The notes beneath the pieces were generated by a model. The model was not told the DNA's origin. It made no database searches and worked only from the letters and a program-made list of their open reading frames with translations. Positions 8,908-21,500 of a stretch of 64,000 bases of DNA are shown here, in pieces (the stretch's first letter is position 1; each line of letters opens with the position of its first letter). Source of the DNA: Diphasiastrum complanatum (Eukaryota; Streptophyta; Lycopodiopsida; Lycopodiales; Lycopodiaceae); the NCBI GenBank assembly GCA_029204225.1, contig CM055099.1:52347298-52411297 (forward strand), read 5' to 3'. A program made the translations under genes and the position numbers.

Positions 8908-10138
8908 TTATGGATCTTCAATTTCGATGGATGTTCCAATATCTTTGCATTTTATATGTTCTTCCTGCCTTACTCTTACCTGCACAAGAGAAATTGTTTT
9001 AGTTAATATATTTTATGAAGCTGATTCACTTATAAATAATAAAAAAAAGAAATATTTTTATATGGCATAACGTACCTTCACACCATTCAATCGAAATTGA
9101 TAGTACTGAGGTAGATCGAATTGCAACATGTCTAGTTCTGATCGAATGTGATTGAGACACCAATCTTCCTTGACCTCAACCATTGTAAGAATGTTGTCAT
9201 TTCTTTTCACTGTTATATGAAGTTGATCTTTAGAGTTTATACCAAAATATTGATCAAGTGGCTTCCAAACATTTTTGCATTTAATCCATCTTCTATAATA
9301 CAGTAGCAAAGTGAGCATTTGTTTTTCGATGTGATATCTAAATGTTATGGATGAGTGACATACTCTGCACTCAACTTGCTGATTTTGTTTGGTATCCCAA
9401 CCATCATCCAACAACTTGGCGATTATTTCAGCACTCAAGTCCTTACAATAAACACTGTTTTCATTCTCCGAACATTGCATTTGAAAAAAAAATCAACAAA
9501 AATATTAAAAGGTAGATACCAACTTAATCTATTATTCTTTGATCCAGTGCTACATTTTAATATACTCTGAATATCAATATATAGCCTAGAACAAAAACTT
9601 TCTGAAATTGATGCATCAGGAGAAATCCATTCCTCACTCGAAAAATCTGGTAGAGGATATGGCTCTAATCTACCAACTAAACCATTTTTATCAGAAAAAT
9701 AGATGTGATCATGAAAGAAAACTCCTTACTCTCAAACTGATTTTGGAGAACGACCTTTATATTGTAAATTACCGATATCCGAATGTATGACATCGGTTAT
9801 GCTTGCAATCGATTGAATTTTTTGCCATTCAACAAAATTTGATAGATACAAATCTGCAAATCCAACAAAAATATCACAAAAAAAATATAATTTAAAGAAA
9901 ATGCTAACTTTGAAGAAATTAAATATGAAAACTTGCAATTGCATTTTCTTCTATCATTTGGATTCAAATCATGAATGTTGAGCTCATTGTGAAGATAAGC
10001 ATGCTGAACTGAAACTTCTGTGATAGATTGACCGAGAGGTGATACTTTAAAATCCATTATCCTGCCTTTCCAAGAGCTTCTATATATGTTATCCGATCTT
10101 TTTCTTTTTCGGAATGAGCCTTTTGCAAAGGAATGCAT
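8908..10138 (-). pseudogene. Transposon-linked gene with ubiquitin-like C-terminal segment
   Basis: Exons can be read at about 10138-9946 (SFRKRKRSDNIYRSSWKG, a nuclear-localisation-like basic start), 9857-9733 (after ggatttgcag; LYLSNFVEWQKIQSIASI), 9720-9597 (VFFHDHIYFSDKNGLVG), about 9450-9076 (with a CRVC pair at VECRVCHSSI) and 8979-8908. The last junction is clear: FRLNGVK, donor gtacgt, acceptor cttgtgcag, then VRVRQEEHIKCKDIGTSIEI and stop. The end reads like a ubiquitin fold: LHITVKRN, then TMVEVKEDWCLNHIRSEL, YQFRLNGVKV and IGTSIEIED, resembling the strand-helix-strand order of SUMO-like domains. That assignment is inference from pattern. No di-Gly end is present. Some internal junctions are unresolved and one may be frameshifted. 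It converges on the C48 gene, a suggestive pairing of a modifier-like protein with a deconjugase. Confidence 0.45.
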
Positions 10139-10563
10139 CAAGATCCATTGATATTTTTGATATATTCTTGGTATCCATTGATCTTCTGTATTTTTTTCAT
10201 TGCAAATATTGATTGCATGTTGGACTACGATTATGTGTAACCATTAGTCGAAAATACAAGCACACAAGCTGAGAACGAAGAAAATGTAAAGATTGCAAGG
10301 TAAACCTAAGAATGACAATTCAAAATTGGCAGTTCCACAGACACTGATGACTCAGACTTTGAGTTAGAGGACGATTGTTAGTTGTTAGTTGTTATGAGAC
10401 ATTGTTTATCGGACATCATTCTATTTTTTTTCGGCCTTGAGCCCAACATTATATATTTTCACGTTTTTATATTGTGCCTCTTCAAGGTTTGTATTTCGAT
10501 TGGTGTTTTCTAGCATGGTCTACTTCAGTAAGTAATTATCACATTCTAATTTCTACAAACTTT

Positions 10564-10565
<2 letters not shown>

Positions 10566-10647
<82 letters not shown>
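10566..10647. repeat. (GA)n microsatellite
   Basis: About 41 AG/GA units, lying just beyond the right end of the transposon-like block. Confidence 0.98.
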
Positions 10648-10650
<3 letters not shown>

Positions 10651-10922
10651 TATTCAATATGCTTTCAATGCTTTGCTCTGCACATGATTTCATTCCACAC
10701 AATACTGTAGAAAATGATTTAATGGTGGAAAATAACATAATGGTAGAAAATCACTCAATGCTTCGAAAATGGACGACAATGGTCTTGAAAATGATGGCAA
10801 ATTTGATAAATGATCTGCTCTTAAAAAAGCCTTCCATTTGATACCCATATTGGCATTAAAAAAAATTCAAAAAGAAAAAAAAAAAAAGCGTTCCGGGAAA
10901 CTCTAATGGGAAATTCAGGAAC

Positions 10923-10954
10923 ACGATCTGGAACGCGAACGCGTTCCGGATCGT
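10923..10954. repeat. Near-perfect hairpin, 15-bp arms, 2-nt loop
   Basis: ACGATCTGGAACGCG (10923-10937) pairs with CGCGTTCCGGATCGT (10940-10954), with one mismatch. GC-rich against an AT-rich background. Nothing nearby identifies it as a terminator of a known gene. Confidence 0.8.
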
Positions 10955-10959
10955 GGGCT

Positions 10960-12207
10960 GCAACTTTGGAAGTAACATAAATAATATAAAACAATAGGAA
11001 CTCAACACAATGGATCAAAGGAGGCAAATGTTTCCCAGCTCATCACTTGTGGAAATATTGAATATTATTCAGGAAGCAAAAAAATGATGATGTCTCACGA
11101 CGTCTCAACTTCTGGTAAGGCTGCTGCAATTTGACCACCACAGAGTCAAATAAAATTCATATAACAAGACATGCAATTCATTCACATAAAAGCAGAATAC
11201 AACAATGCCTACCAATTTCAAATATGAAGTCACCTAACTAAGCAAAATCTAACAGGGTCATAGATTATATCCTTTATGTCAACCACTCTTCATTATCAGA
11301 ACACAATAATTAGTTTTGGTAACATTATGCACACCCTTTTAACATCCCCACTCCTGCACAATTTGAAATGCCGGTTATGCATACTTCCTTAAAACCTTGA
11401 GACTGCACTTGGACCAATTGTAACCTTTTTGAAACAAGCTACTTGACAGTGTATTGACTGAATCAATAACTCAACTAACATATGAGAATGTTTGTTTTTA
11501 AAGCTCTATGTTGGGAACTGTATTGACTCGTTTGGATAAAGGTAACTGAAATTCAAAAAAATAATAGTGAATGCAAACACATGTTATGCCCAGAAAGATT
11601 TTTTAGAGACTGCAATCTTAGGATTCTAGTGTGCACTATAGGTAACTTGTAAGACTCTGACGTTATTTGGACTTGCATGTGGCTGAACAACCAGCAAAGC
11701 AGATCGTTGTACAACAGGATTCAAAGAACATATGATATTAGTTATCAGAAACTTACGAAATTCCACGAGGCACTGGTAACATTTTCAGCAGCAATCGTGG
11801 ATAAAAGGCCCAGTACAACATTTAGAGCCTGAAAAGCAAATTCCACAATGTGCACTACAGCTACAGGACCTTTCCCTTATTTCTTTTTATGTCTGTAAAT
11901 ATCTTCAAGATAGAGCAGTCACTTTTGACTGATTTTGATCAATTGATTTTTACAATATTTGTCTTTGTGGATGAGCCACCAAAGATTCTGTGATAGGGAT
12001 GTATATGAATCGATGTTGAACGATCTATGACCTACCGCACTGAAATATTATTGTAAGTAGAAAGAATCATATAAATACTGTGGCGTAATTTGTCAGCAAA
12101 TAGCAACTAAGCCTGAGACGCCTTTTCATTTACTTGTCATTTCCAAATAGAGTAGCAAGAAAAACATATTGTCAAGCAAAGCACGTATCTTTTTGTGATA
12201 CATGTCA
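10960..12207. other. No gene seen; 3' flank of the ORP gene
   Basis: AT-rich sequence without a convincing open frame or a recognised repeat on either strand. The part next to 12207 should hold the 3' UTR and polyadenylation site of the minus-strand ORP gene. Confidence 0.5.
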
Positions 12208-15200
12208 TTACATGATATCAGGGCATTGCTGCCAAGCCTGCCTCTCCCGAGCTTTCCAATACTTACCTTGGTAGATCCACATAGGTTCAACATCACTGGT
12301 GCCATTTGTTTGTACGTGTGCACCTCCAGGTACACTCTGAAACAGGATCAATACATTATACGTCAGCTAATTTGATTTAGAGACGTGAGTCTGACCAATT
12401 TCTTTATGACATGTGACACAAAAAGTTCCATGGCAAAATCTTGAGAAAAGAAATAATAAAATTGTTGGTAAAATAAAAATCGGAAGAGATTAGAACTCAC
12501 TAAGTAAGAAAAATGAAAATGATGACATATTTGATGCTGCTGACACATTATTTGATACTCTGGTCAAAATATGTAAAGCTACTCATTCATATCTTACTAG
12601 ACCTTAAGAGTTGAAATTCCAGATTTTACTAGTCGTTTTAGCATGTGCTTAGGAAAGTGCAGCAAAGCAAAGCTACCCGCCAGTGTAGTAAAAATTGATG
12701 CTTTCTTATGGATCAGATTACCGTAGCAATTTCCAAGGGAAACCCTCTGCACATAACCATAGGTGAAAAACTTGGTTCATTGAACACATTTTCACACAAC
12801 TTTCAAAATCTGGAAAAGTTTTCTCGGAAGCAACTCTTTATACACCTCTTGTCATCAATGTCTCAATAAACCTAAAACATTTGAGAACTCAGAATGAAAG
12901 CTCGAATTGTGAACACATGACCTGAACCATCATACTCTGAAATTGCTGCATTTCCTAAGATACATTTATCCCCCATTCACATTTTACGCGATGGTAAGAA
13001 TTTTTCTACATCATGTGGTTCTTTCAAATGAAAACTTTCAAATTATCGAACCGTTCAGACTTAAAAATAGAAAAAGACACGCTTTTTTTTCTTTTGTCAT
13101 TTATAAAACAAATGTCTTCCTTGTTTGTTGCAATAGCTTGCCAAACATCAGCACCTCAATGCTAATGCACAAGCTACTATTCCCACACAAGAGTGGATAA
13201 TTTTGAAAGATGTGTCATTCATAAGCAAGTGACTCTAGTTCCAAAACTCATATAGTTATTGTGCATATGCACTTCACTGAGAGTCAACATGGATTCATCT
13301 GATACTTTGTTTTTTATCAAGCTCAACTATCCACTGATTTTCTTAGTACTGCATTGATATCTTTTGTTGAATATATATTTATCTTAAAGCTTCTGTTACA
13401 TATTCTGCAAAATCTAGTCGAGGGGTATCACTTGAAGGGCATAACATATCTACAGCAAAGTTGGTATCAACAGTTCTCTTTTCATATGCAAGCTCCTTAA
13501 GCAGTTTTCATCTCTACTTAGGGAGAGAGTATCTATGATGATGCCGTTAATCTGTATTACCCTTTTTTCACAACCGGAAAGCGTTAGTTAAAGTAGAAGA
13601 TTCATAACCGCATTTCAAGAATCCACCTAGTAAGCTCGAAAAAAATATAGTTCTTGGAATGGTAATATTTAGTATCAAAGAAAGGAACGGACCCGTTGAC
13701 ACCACATTCCACCCTAAAAGCTCCTAAAATGGTGATATTTATTATCAAAGAAAGGACCGAACCTGTTGAAACCACATGGTATTCCACTCTAAACCATTTG
13801 CTTTTCGATACTTTTGAGCATCACGTTGCTTCTCTTCAAGCCGAAATTTCTCTGGTGTAGCTTTCTCCAATTCACCATCTTCCTACAATGCCAAAAGTGT
13901 AGAGAATTAAGAGTTGCATAAATGCATAAGTGTCATCATTGATCTTGGTTAGTGGAACCCTTTTTCTAAGGTTGATGCATTGAGGTTAACCTACATGGTT
14001 ACTTAATGATTGATGTCAAAGAATTGGTCTAATTGGTTGTTTTCGACGTGCAATTTAAAAAGGCCACAAATTACATGACCAAACTTACCAAACATAAACT
14101 TTTCGCTTGTGGAAGGTATACAATTGTGTAGGATGCTATAATTATAAATTTCTAAATTGAACTAAGATAAATGTGGCACAACAAGCACTGGTATTGGACC
14201 AGGATGATTTTACTTCTTAGGATAAACGGGGTATTCGGATGATGTCTTAAAGAGATACACCTTGAGCCAAATATACGACTGTTTTTTGTACACTTTTCCT
14301 TAAGTAAAACAGTCTTACCAAAGCTCGTTGGTCAGGTCTGAAGCGAGAATCTGTAGGTGCTATCGCATGAGCCAGCCTTGGTACTAACTCTGTCAAATCA
14401 TAAAGGAAATTGGTCAATACCCCAAGGAAATGAACCTGCCAATAAGACCAACACTGGCTGGACTATGTAAACCCTTGCACCTCTTATAGAAAAAAATGCC
14501 TCCAGATACTGCCTATAAAATGCTTCTTGGTTTTCAAGGGGAGGCTCGAACCTGGGACCAAAGAAACTTTGGATGCCAAGCCAACCAACTGAGCCAACCC
14601 CGTTGGTTTACTTTATGAAAGAACTTAATGTAAAGAGAATTAGAATTTAAAAGTTTTCAAACAAGAAAACTTCCAAACATTTACCATCTATTATCCTTCT
14701 AGTTTCAACTGAGCTTATGTTGAGTCTTTGCATGGGCATACCATTGAGACCAATTGCAAATTGAGAAAAACAATATTGCTGATGATAATCATTAGGAGGA
14801 ACTGGGCTCTCCCATAAACATCTAGCATTTCCCTCCATTTCAGCAACATTTGAACAAGCCTCTGGAGAAACAAAAATTTTATCCATGTAGTTGCCATGAA
14901 TAGCAAATTGTGCAACACCCTGACTGTCAAATACCTGCCAAACATCAAGTGAAAGAGTCTTAATCCTCTTATAATATTTATGAATAGCTTTAGTGACAAA
15001 AGCCTAATGAAACAATACTGCTTGAGGGACAACATAGCTTTTACGCCAGCCAAAAAATTTAGTTTTAAATGGTGAACTACTTAATCTAGAAAAGTGGCTA
15101 CTTCCTTTACAAAAGTATGTTTGAGAAGACAACCAAGACAGCATCACTATCTTTGCACTCCGTGCAGTTGAGGTCAATCGATCCGAGTTTATCAGCAAAT

Positions 15201-18200
15201 ATACCACACATAGTTCCCCGCAGCACATGCCGTACTACCGCACACGTGCCATGGTACGGCACCTTTTTTTTTATTAATTTTTATAGAATTTAATGTGATT
15301 TAGGAGCTATTTTTTGGGGTAAAAAAAAATTAATTAAAAAAAAAACCATGTGCCGTGGGTGCCATGGATCAAAAGTCCCACGGCACCAACAGCACGCGTG
15401 CTGTACCAGGTGCCGTACCTGGAACTATGATACCACAATACCCAGACTCCCAACACTATTTTTTCTCTGATGAAACAAGGATTTTTCAGAATCCACTGTA
15501 AGACTAGAATTTATGTATACTGACATACATTTATAGCTAGTCGACTAGATCATACGCATGCACGTCAATATATATAATCACCTTTCCAGTGACTCGGCAG
15601 CGATCCCTGCTGCTTGCTTTGTGAAGACGAATACGACTCATCTCTCCGGTTTTATGATTCCTCACAACCATCTCGCCGTAGTTATCCATCCAGAGCTTTC
15701 CCATCACAATGTTATGTACACAGCTTGTAACCTGATTCCACGTATAATGCTCCCCAAACTTTGGAAAACGCAAGTGGCACAATCCTGCAGGTATAACCTG
15801 CCAAAAAGATAACAATTTGGCATAGCTTATCTGACAGATAAAATTAGAGGGGAGAGAACCAGCGACGTATGGCATTGAGAAACCTTCTAACTAAGTTTGG
15901 TGAACTCACCTCCACACTCTTTCCCCAGAACTTGTTCTTGATTTCAATCTCACCATAAAAGGTGTAGTCATGACAAGAACTTTCCCCTTGGAAAGCCATA
16001 ACCGGAGGATGATGACTCACCTGCATATGGAACAACAGAGTAGCAGGTGCGTATAAGCTATAAAGTTTGGACTTTAACCATCCTCTAATTTAAAATGCCT
16101 TTTAACAACTGAGCTATGAGAAAAAAATTGATTAGCCCAGCATTTGATTTCTAACAGCATCAAAAGCAAAATTATAGTTACCAGGGAATGAGAACGGGAA
16201 CAAAGTATAAAAACACCCCCAGGAAAATAATAAAACGGGAATGCCACATTATAGTGACATATTTAAAAGACATACGTACACTTAAGAGTTTAAATTTATA
16301 AAAATTTCTAATTTGAAATTTACACATTATATTAACCAAATAGAGGATGAGTATTATATGCAGACAGGCCACTGCTATTAAAACCAAACATAGGTAAAGT
16401 ACCTCTGGACTTCGTTGTTTCCTCCTTATTTTTCTTGTTTTCAGGTCTATAACAAAATTGTGACTAGCAAACATTTTCCCAAGTCTTGGAAATGTGTTCC
16501 CTGGTCAGACAAGTCTGGGAACGCATGGATAATCAAAACGCTACGTTGCAGCGTTTCCCACCATGCTACCAATGCACTTTCTAACTGCTCTAATGACTAA
16601 AGCAAACTGAATACAAACATAGAGCTGCCATGAAACTACAGAAGAAAAATGAGCTTCTGAATCACCTGCTCGGCAAGGAACCATGCTTTTCCATCAGGTG
16701 CCTGCCATTCATATGTTTCGCCCAACAAAGGGTTGAAGGGTTTAGCATCGCGATGGATGCTTCCACAGTATGTTGCACACGCAAAAGCAGATACCAGCAG
16801 TAAGCGCTCGAGTGAATCCTTCTGATGTGACCCTGTCTCCAACAAGTACCTGAAATACAAATTTCATAATTGCTTTTAACTTTTTAGGCTTAAAATCATG
16901 TAGACCAGCCACACTTTCAAGTAGGAATTTTATTCGAGCACAATAAGCCAAAATACTTGGCTCACTTATCTTACACTGGATGATTGTGAAAATGGTCATG
17001 CACCTCACATAAGAACTGAAGGTAATGAGATCAAGATGTATGAAGGACGTTTTGGAAGCTAAATCAAAGAGAATTTGGACAAATGGTTCAATTATAACAT
17101 ACTTGTTGAGGTTCGAAATTACTGATGATGTTGACCAGATTTGTTCAGATTCCAGTACACTTCATCCCTCTTATGATGGTTTGGTATAAGAGAAAATAAG
17201 ATTAGAAAAATGATTGATTATTTTGAACAGAGTAGTTGGGAATTCCATACAGTCGTACTGTTGAGCTTATGTAGTATGAGGGAGTTTGATTTACTCTTGT
17301 TGAAGACATGTCTTCCTGACTTCTGATCAGGTGGCCTTAGTCCTGAAACAAATATATGAATCACATGCTAAAGTTTAATAAGAGTTTAGTATCCTTCAAC
17401 CAATCTGATTATGGTGTTGAAGCCTCAGATGTTGTGGTGATACAAAATAGAGGCATAGTGGCTGTTTTCTTGAGTTAGAATTGATGATTTTAAACTCACT
17501 TATTTTCCTCCCAAGTGAATATTCACAAACTATATGACAAACACACAAGAATTGATGTTCAAAGAGCTATGAACATCAATCACAGCCAAGATGAGTGGCT
17601 GATCTCCGGGATGAGTAGTTCCTGATCTCCTACAAAGAGCTGCCGTAGACCCTCCTACAAAGAACTCAAAGGCTGTACAAAGGACTTCAAGAATCATATG
17701 ATCAACTATACAACACATATGAGCTTCTCTAGCTATACTATTGTTGAAGACCTTTTGAAAACTTTCCAGGAAGCAACCAAATTAAGGCTACTGGACCCGG
17801 ACCAATCACTCTAAGGTTCTCAGTTTATCCACTATAAATGAAATTAGGGATGAGATATCCAGATTCATGTGCCCATAACCAAAACTCATTTTGTTTGAGA
17901 TTTGAAAAAAGTTATTTCTCAAAACATTTGGGATAAAGATAATGGTTCCGTGTATAGGCTGATAATAGGTGATTTTTGTGCAGATTTCAGATGAAGTACA
18001 TCCAAACACAGTAAAAATATCAAAGTATACTTCACTGCTTTAAGAAACACACCAATGAGCAGAGAATGCCGCAGATTACTAGGAGGTAATGTGTCAAGTA
18101 CACGATTTGCGCTAAACAATCTGTTCTGATTTCAAAATAATCATTTCATTATGTCCTTTTAGACAATTACATGAAAGCAAGAAAACAAAAGGGACTTCTT

Positions 18201-18502
18201 TGCAAATCAATCATATTGAATTTTTTCTAGTATCATAGCACCTAATCAGAACAAACAAATAGCTCTGATAAAATTTTCGCTTTTAGAGAATTTTTAACAA
18301 AAGAACTGACTACTGCAAGGACCCGTCTAAGGTGAACAAAACTACAGACCTGTATTGCATCGGCTCAGCACATCGCTGAAGTGCTGACAGAGGTTCATTG
18401 ATGGTTGCAGGCAATGTGATATGGTTAAGGTCTTTTCCAATGGCATTCTTCAGCACAGTCCAAAGGCTAAACCCCATAGACAATGGTCTGGGTGCTGGCA
18501 AC
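12208..18502 (-). CDS. ORP exons 9-16: OSBP lipid-binding domain
   Basis: Exon 9 (18502-18350) holds the domain start, [16 protein letters not shown] and [15 protein letters not shown]. Exon 10 (16849-16666) has [13 protein letters not shown] and ends in EQ. Exon 11 (16020-15910) opens [10 protein letters not shown], so the family fingerprint EQVSHHPP (residues about 744-751) spans an intron. Exon 12 gives [17 protein letters not shown], and exon 13 [17 protein letters not shown], here unusually replacing part of the common core. Exon 14 has [19 protein letters not shown], exon 15 [17 protein letters not shown], and exon 16 the end [17 protein letters not shown] and stop. The signature residues needed for lipid and phosphoinositide binding appear present. 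Confidence 0.9.
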
Positions 18503-21500
18503 CTGCACGAAACAAACTGAATGGGCATCCATCTCTTGTACGACAGTATCTTTCACTCAAAATACACAACTGTTACAAGACAAAGGAAGAGAACGTGAAA
18601 GAAGAGGAATTATATTTATGACACTATCTTACTAAGATTGAAAGTGAATCGAAAAGAAAAGTGCAGTGTCCCTTATGCCAACAAATAACTGATATAACTG
18701 ATCAGGCTCATCTGTAGGAACACATTTCTGGTCTCTTTGTCGCTGAAAATTACCTAGAACAACACACTCTCATTGACAGCCCAATGGGACTGCTCCTTCT
18801 GCTGCCTGTTTCAATATTCCTAGGGTTTAGATTTCTGAAAAATATTTTCAGACCTCATCTGAAGTTTCAATGGCAGAAATTCCTTTTGTAGCACTCCTTA
18901 GCTATAACACGTCTGAATGCTGATTGATTGAAATGCACACCATGCTTTAAATTTTGAACAGTAAAACCGTTAGACTGTGTTCAACAGGGAAAGGTGCAGA
19001 GGAAGTGTGACCAAGATGCTCACCCAGTATACTAACCAATGAATCCAGAAAGTTATCGAAACAATATAGTTGGCAAAAAGTGTGATTCTTCTCTCTCACT
19101 AAGATGTGTGCTTCAAAGAGCTAGATCCACTTAGTAAGACACATCCTACCATCGGGGCCAAACAGGGATGATAAAATTGAAACGTTTGCAGTGCATTTCA
19201 ACATATGGATAAATCAATTGAATGTTTGGAAACATTTTGTAGCTCTAGGACTAGCAAATTGAAAATTTTACCATGAGATAATTGCTCATAGTTGTTGTCA
19301 TAGTATTGGTGAACCATTAACGGTTCATGAACCATACGGTTCACCAAGTTTGGGACATGAACCATGGTGGACCGTTAAATAATCAATTAATTAATGTTTT
19401 TTTTTACTTCCCAACTCCAAAAACAGCCCAAAAAAAGGCCACAAAAAGGCCAAAAAAAGCCAAAGTAAACCAGAATTGTTTAGGCAATTTAATTCTTTAT
19501 TTTGGGGGGAGTGTCCTCCCCACCATAGCATTCAATTTAATTTATTAATTTTTGGCTTTTTTTTTACTCCCCACCGCCAAAAACAGCCCAAAAAAAAAGC
19601 CAAAAACCTCCACAAAAGGCCCTCCATAGCGTAAAAAACCTGCTTTTTTGGTCTAAAAAGTAAAGTGAAATGCAAACCCTAACAATCTAGATAGGCCGGT
19701 ACAGTCTCTCTCTAGACTGTCCAAATCTCTCTCTAGGATCCGAAAACCCTAAACCTTTTGCATGATTAATTTGGAAAAGGGACCAAAATTGATTAATTAC
19801 AGGAACCGTGCCATGGTTCATGCCACGGTTCTTGGGACCCACGATTCCAAGAATCATGGGTTCTATGGTTGTTATACATCATAAAAACATCAAATTAGAG
19901 AACATAGGACCATGCATAACCTTTCATATCGTTGCAAAGAGGTGACAATTAGGGTACAAAGAGGTTCAATGATTCTTTTTCAAAACTAAATTTTTTCTAG
20001 AAAATAGATAAAAGTCTAATAAGTCATTTCAGAGGCATTTGAAAAGAAACGCATTTGAAATGAGTTTGGTTTAACAACCAAACGCATTTGGTTGCTACTA
20101 GCTCCACAATATCTTCAATACCAAGACTCCGATTTGCAAACTAAAAAGAGCAATTCATCTATCCATTTACATTCTCTTCTCATTTTTTTTAATGTTCAGT
20201 GCATGATTTTTTTGGTGAGAACCTAATGGCTGGTACCGATCTATTACAAGCTTCCTTGAATGCTTATATCAATGAAGAGTCTCACCAGTTACAAGCAGAC
20301 CATGAAGGGCTTAATCTGACTGGAAGTTGTATTATGTCACTCTCTAAATAACAAAAACATGAGCCCCTTTTCTTTGAACTCCTTATGAAGTTGTTTATCC
20401 ATCAGTTTATCTTGTAATTTGCAAGCTCTTAGCAATCTATTACAACCTTACAATGTGCTACAATTTCAACTCAACGACACAATTAGCATAGTAGCAACCA
20501 ATATGAGATATGTCACCTGATTCTTGGTTGGTCAAGTTCTTCTCCCTCAACCTCAGATTGTGTGTCAACATCCACCAAAAAGTCACCTTCTTCAGGTGGT
20601 CCTTGGGCACCATCCATCCGCTCTGCAAGGTCTTGTTCCTCTGGTGAGGTTGCCCTTGCAATAAACTCATGTTGATTTAGAACCTCCAAAGCCTCAAAAT
20701 ATTCCTATAAACACAAAAATAAACATTGTATTGTTAATTGCAATATACCCGCAAACAGAGTCCTTATGCCATTAGTCAATGTGCCACACATAGAAGTAAA
20801 GGTAATTCAAGCTGAAAGGAATCCTTTGCTTTTGAATAAGAGAACTGAAAAGAAAGTGTAGCAACTATTCATAAAGAATAATATTAAAGAGCAAATCAAG
20901 GCCCTAAAGAATTTTAAATATCTGCATCAAGACAAAAGCTACTACAATATTAAAAGAACTGCAGTAAATGCTTGGCTCCTCGTCATAAGGTGTTGCAAAC
21001 ATCATACAGTTGAGATCTAGATGCCCCTTGGTTTGAAACCATTTGTTTGATGTCTGTTGACCGAATGACCAAAGATGTTCAAATGGTGTCCATATACACA
21101 TCACTTTGCAACTTTGTGTAAAATGTACAACAACAGTGCCAGAAGCCAAATTGAAAACTCAAGGTTATCTATAAATCTCAACCTGCATTCCCTAGAAGGG
21201 CAAAGAGTTGTAATTTGGTGCTTATTAATGAAAGGGAGAAGAGAGGATACAAGAAACCGGAAGGGAACTTTGCATGAAAGATTGACAAGCCACAGCATGT
21301 TAAAGCGATGCTAGGATAAGAAAAGGTTTGTTGCCATGTATTGAGTTAAAGTATTTTTCTTTTCACGAATTTTGGTGTTCATAATTTTTCTTTCAGCAAA
21401 ATAGAAAGTTTTATGTGATCCTACTCCCATGCACTCTTGGAATGGTTCATTTGGTATTTTGGATACATTCACCACATTTTTGGAGTTCGTGGGCTTGTTT

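Larger units (their letters stand above)
374..10138. mobile_element. Large decayed multi-gene DNA transposon with histone H3-like/C48 protease gene
   Basis: Four gene-like units lie in two convergent pairs: transposase (+) against an unknown gene (-), and H3-like/C48 protease (+) against a ubiquitin-like-ended gene (-). The divergent middle is filled with about 70-bp inverted-repeat cassettes. Seen directly: split open frames with plausible splice sites and family motifs. Known: C48 proteases are common accessory genes of plant DNA transposons (MULE and CACTA types). Inferred: the four genes belong to one element, because no host gene lies between them and the same hairpin motif occurs both in the central region and inside the protease intron. 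I could not identify terminal inverted repeats or a target-site duplication, so the ends are approximate; the transposase N-terminus may lie left of the window. The copy is inactive, with frameshifts and stops in at least two of the genes. Confidence 0.6.

Noticed and set aside
10474-10710. Frame with a long Arg-Glu repeat
   Set aside because: It is the GA microsatellite translated. The flanking residues resemble nothing.
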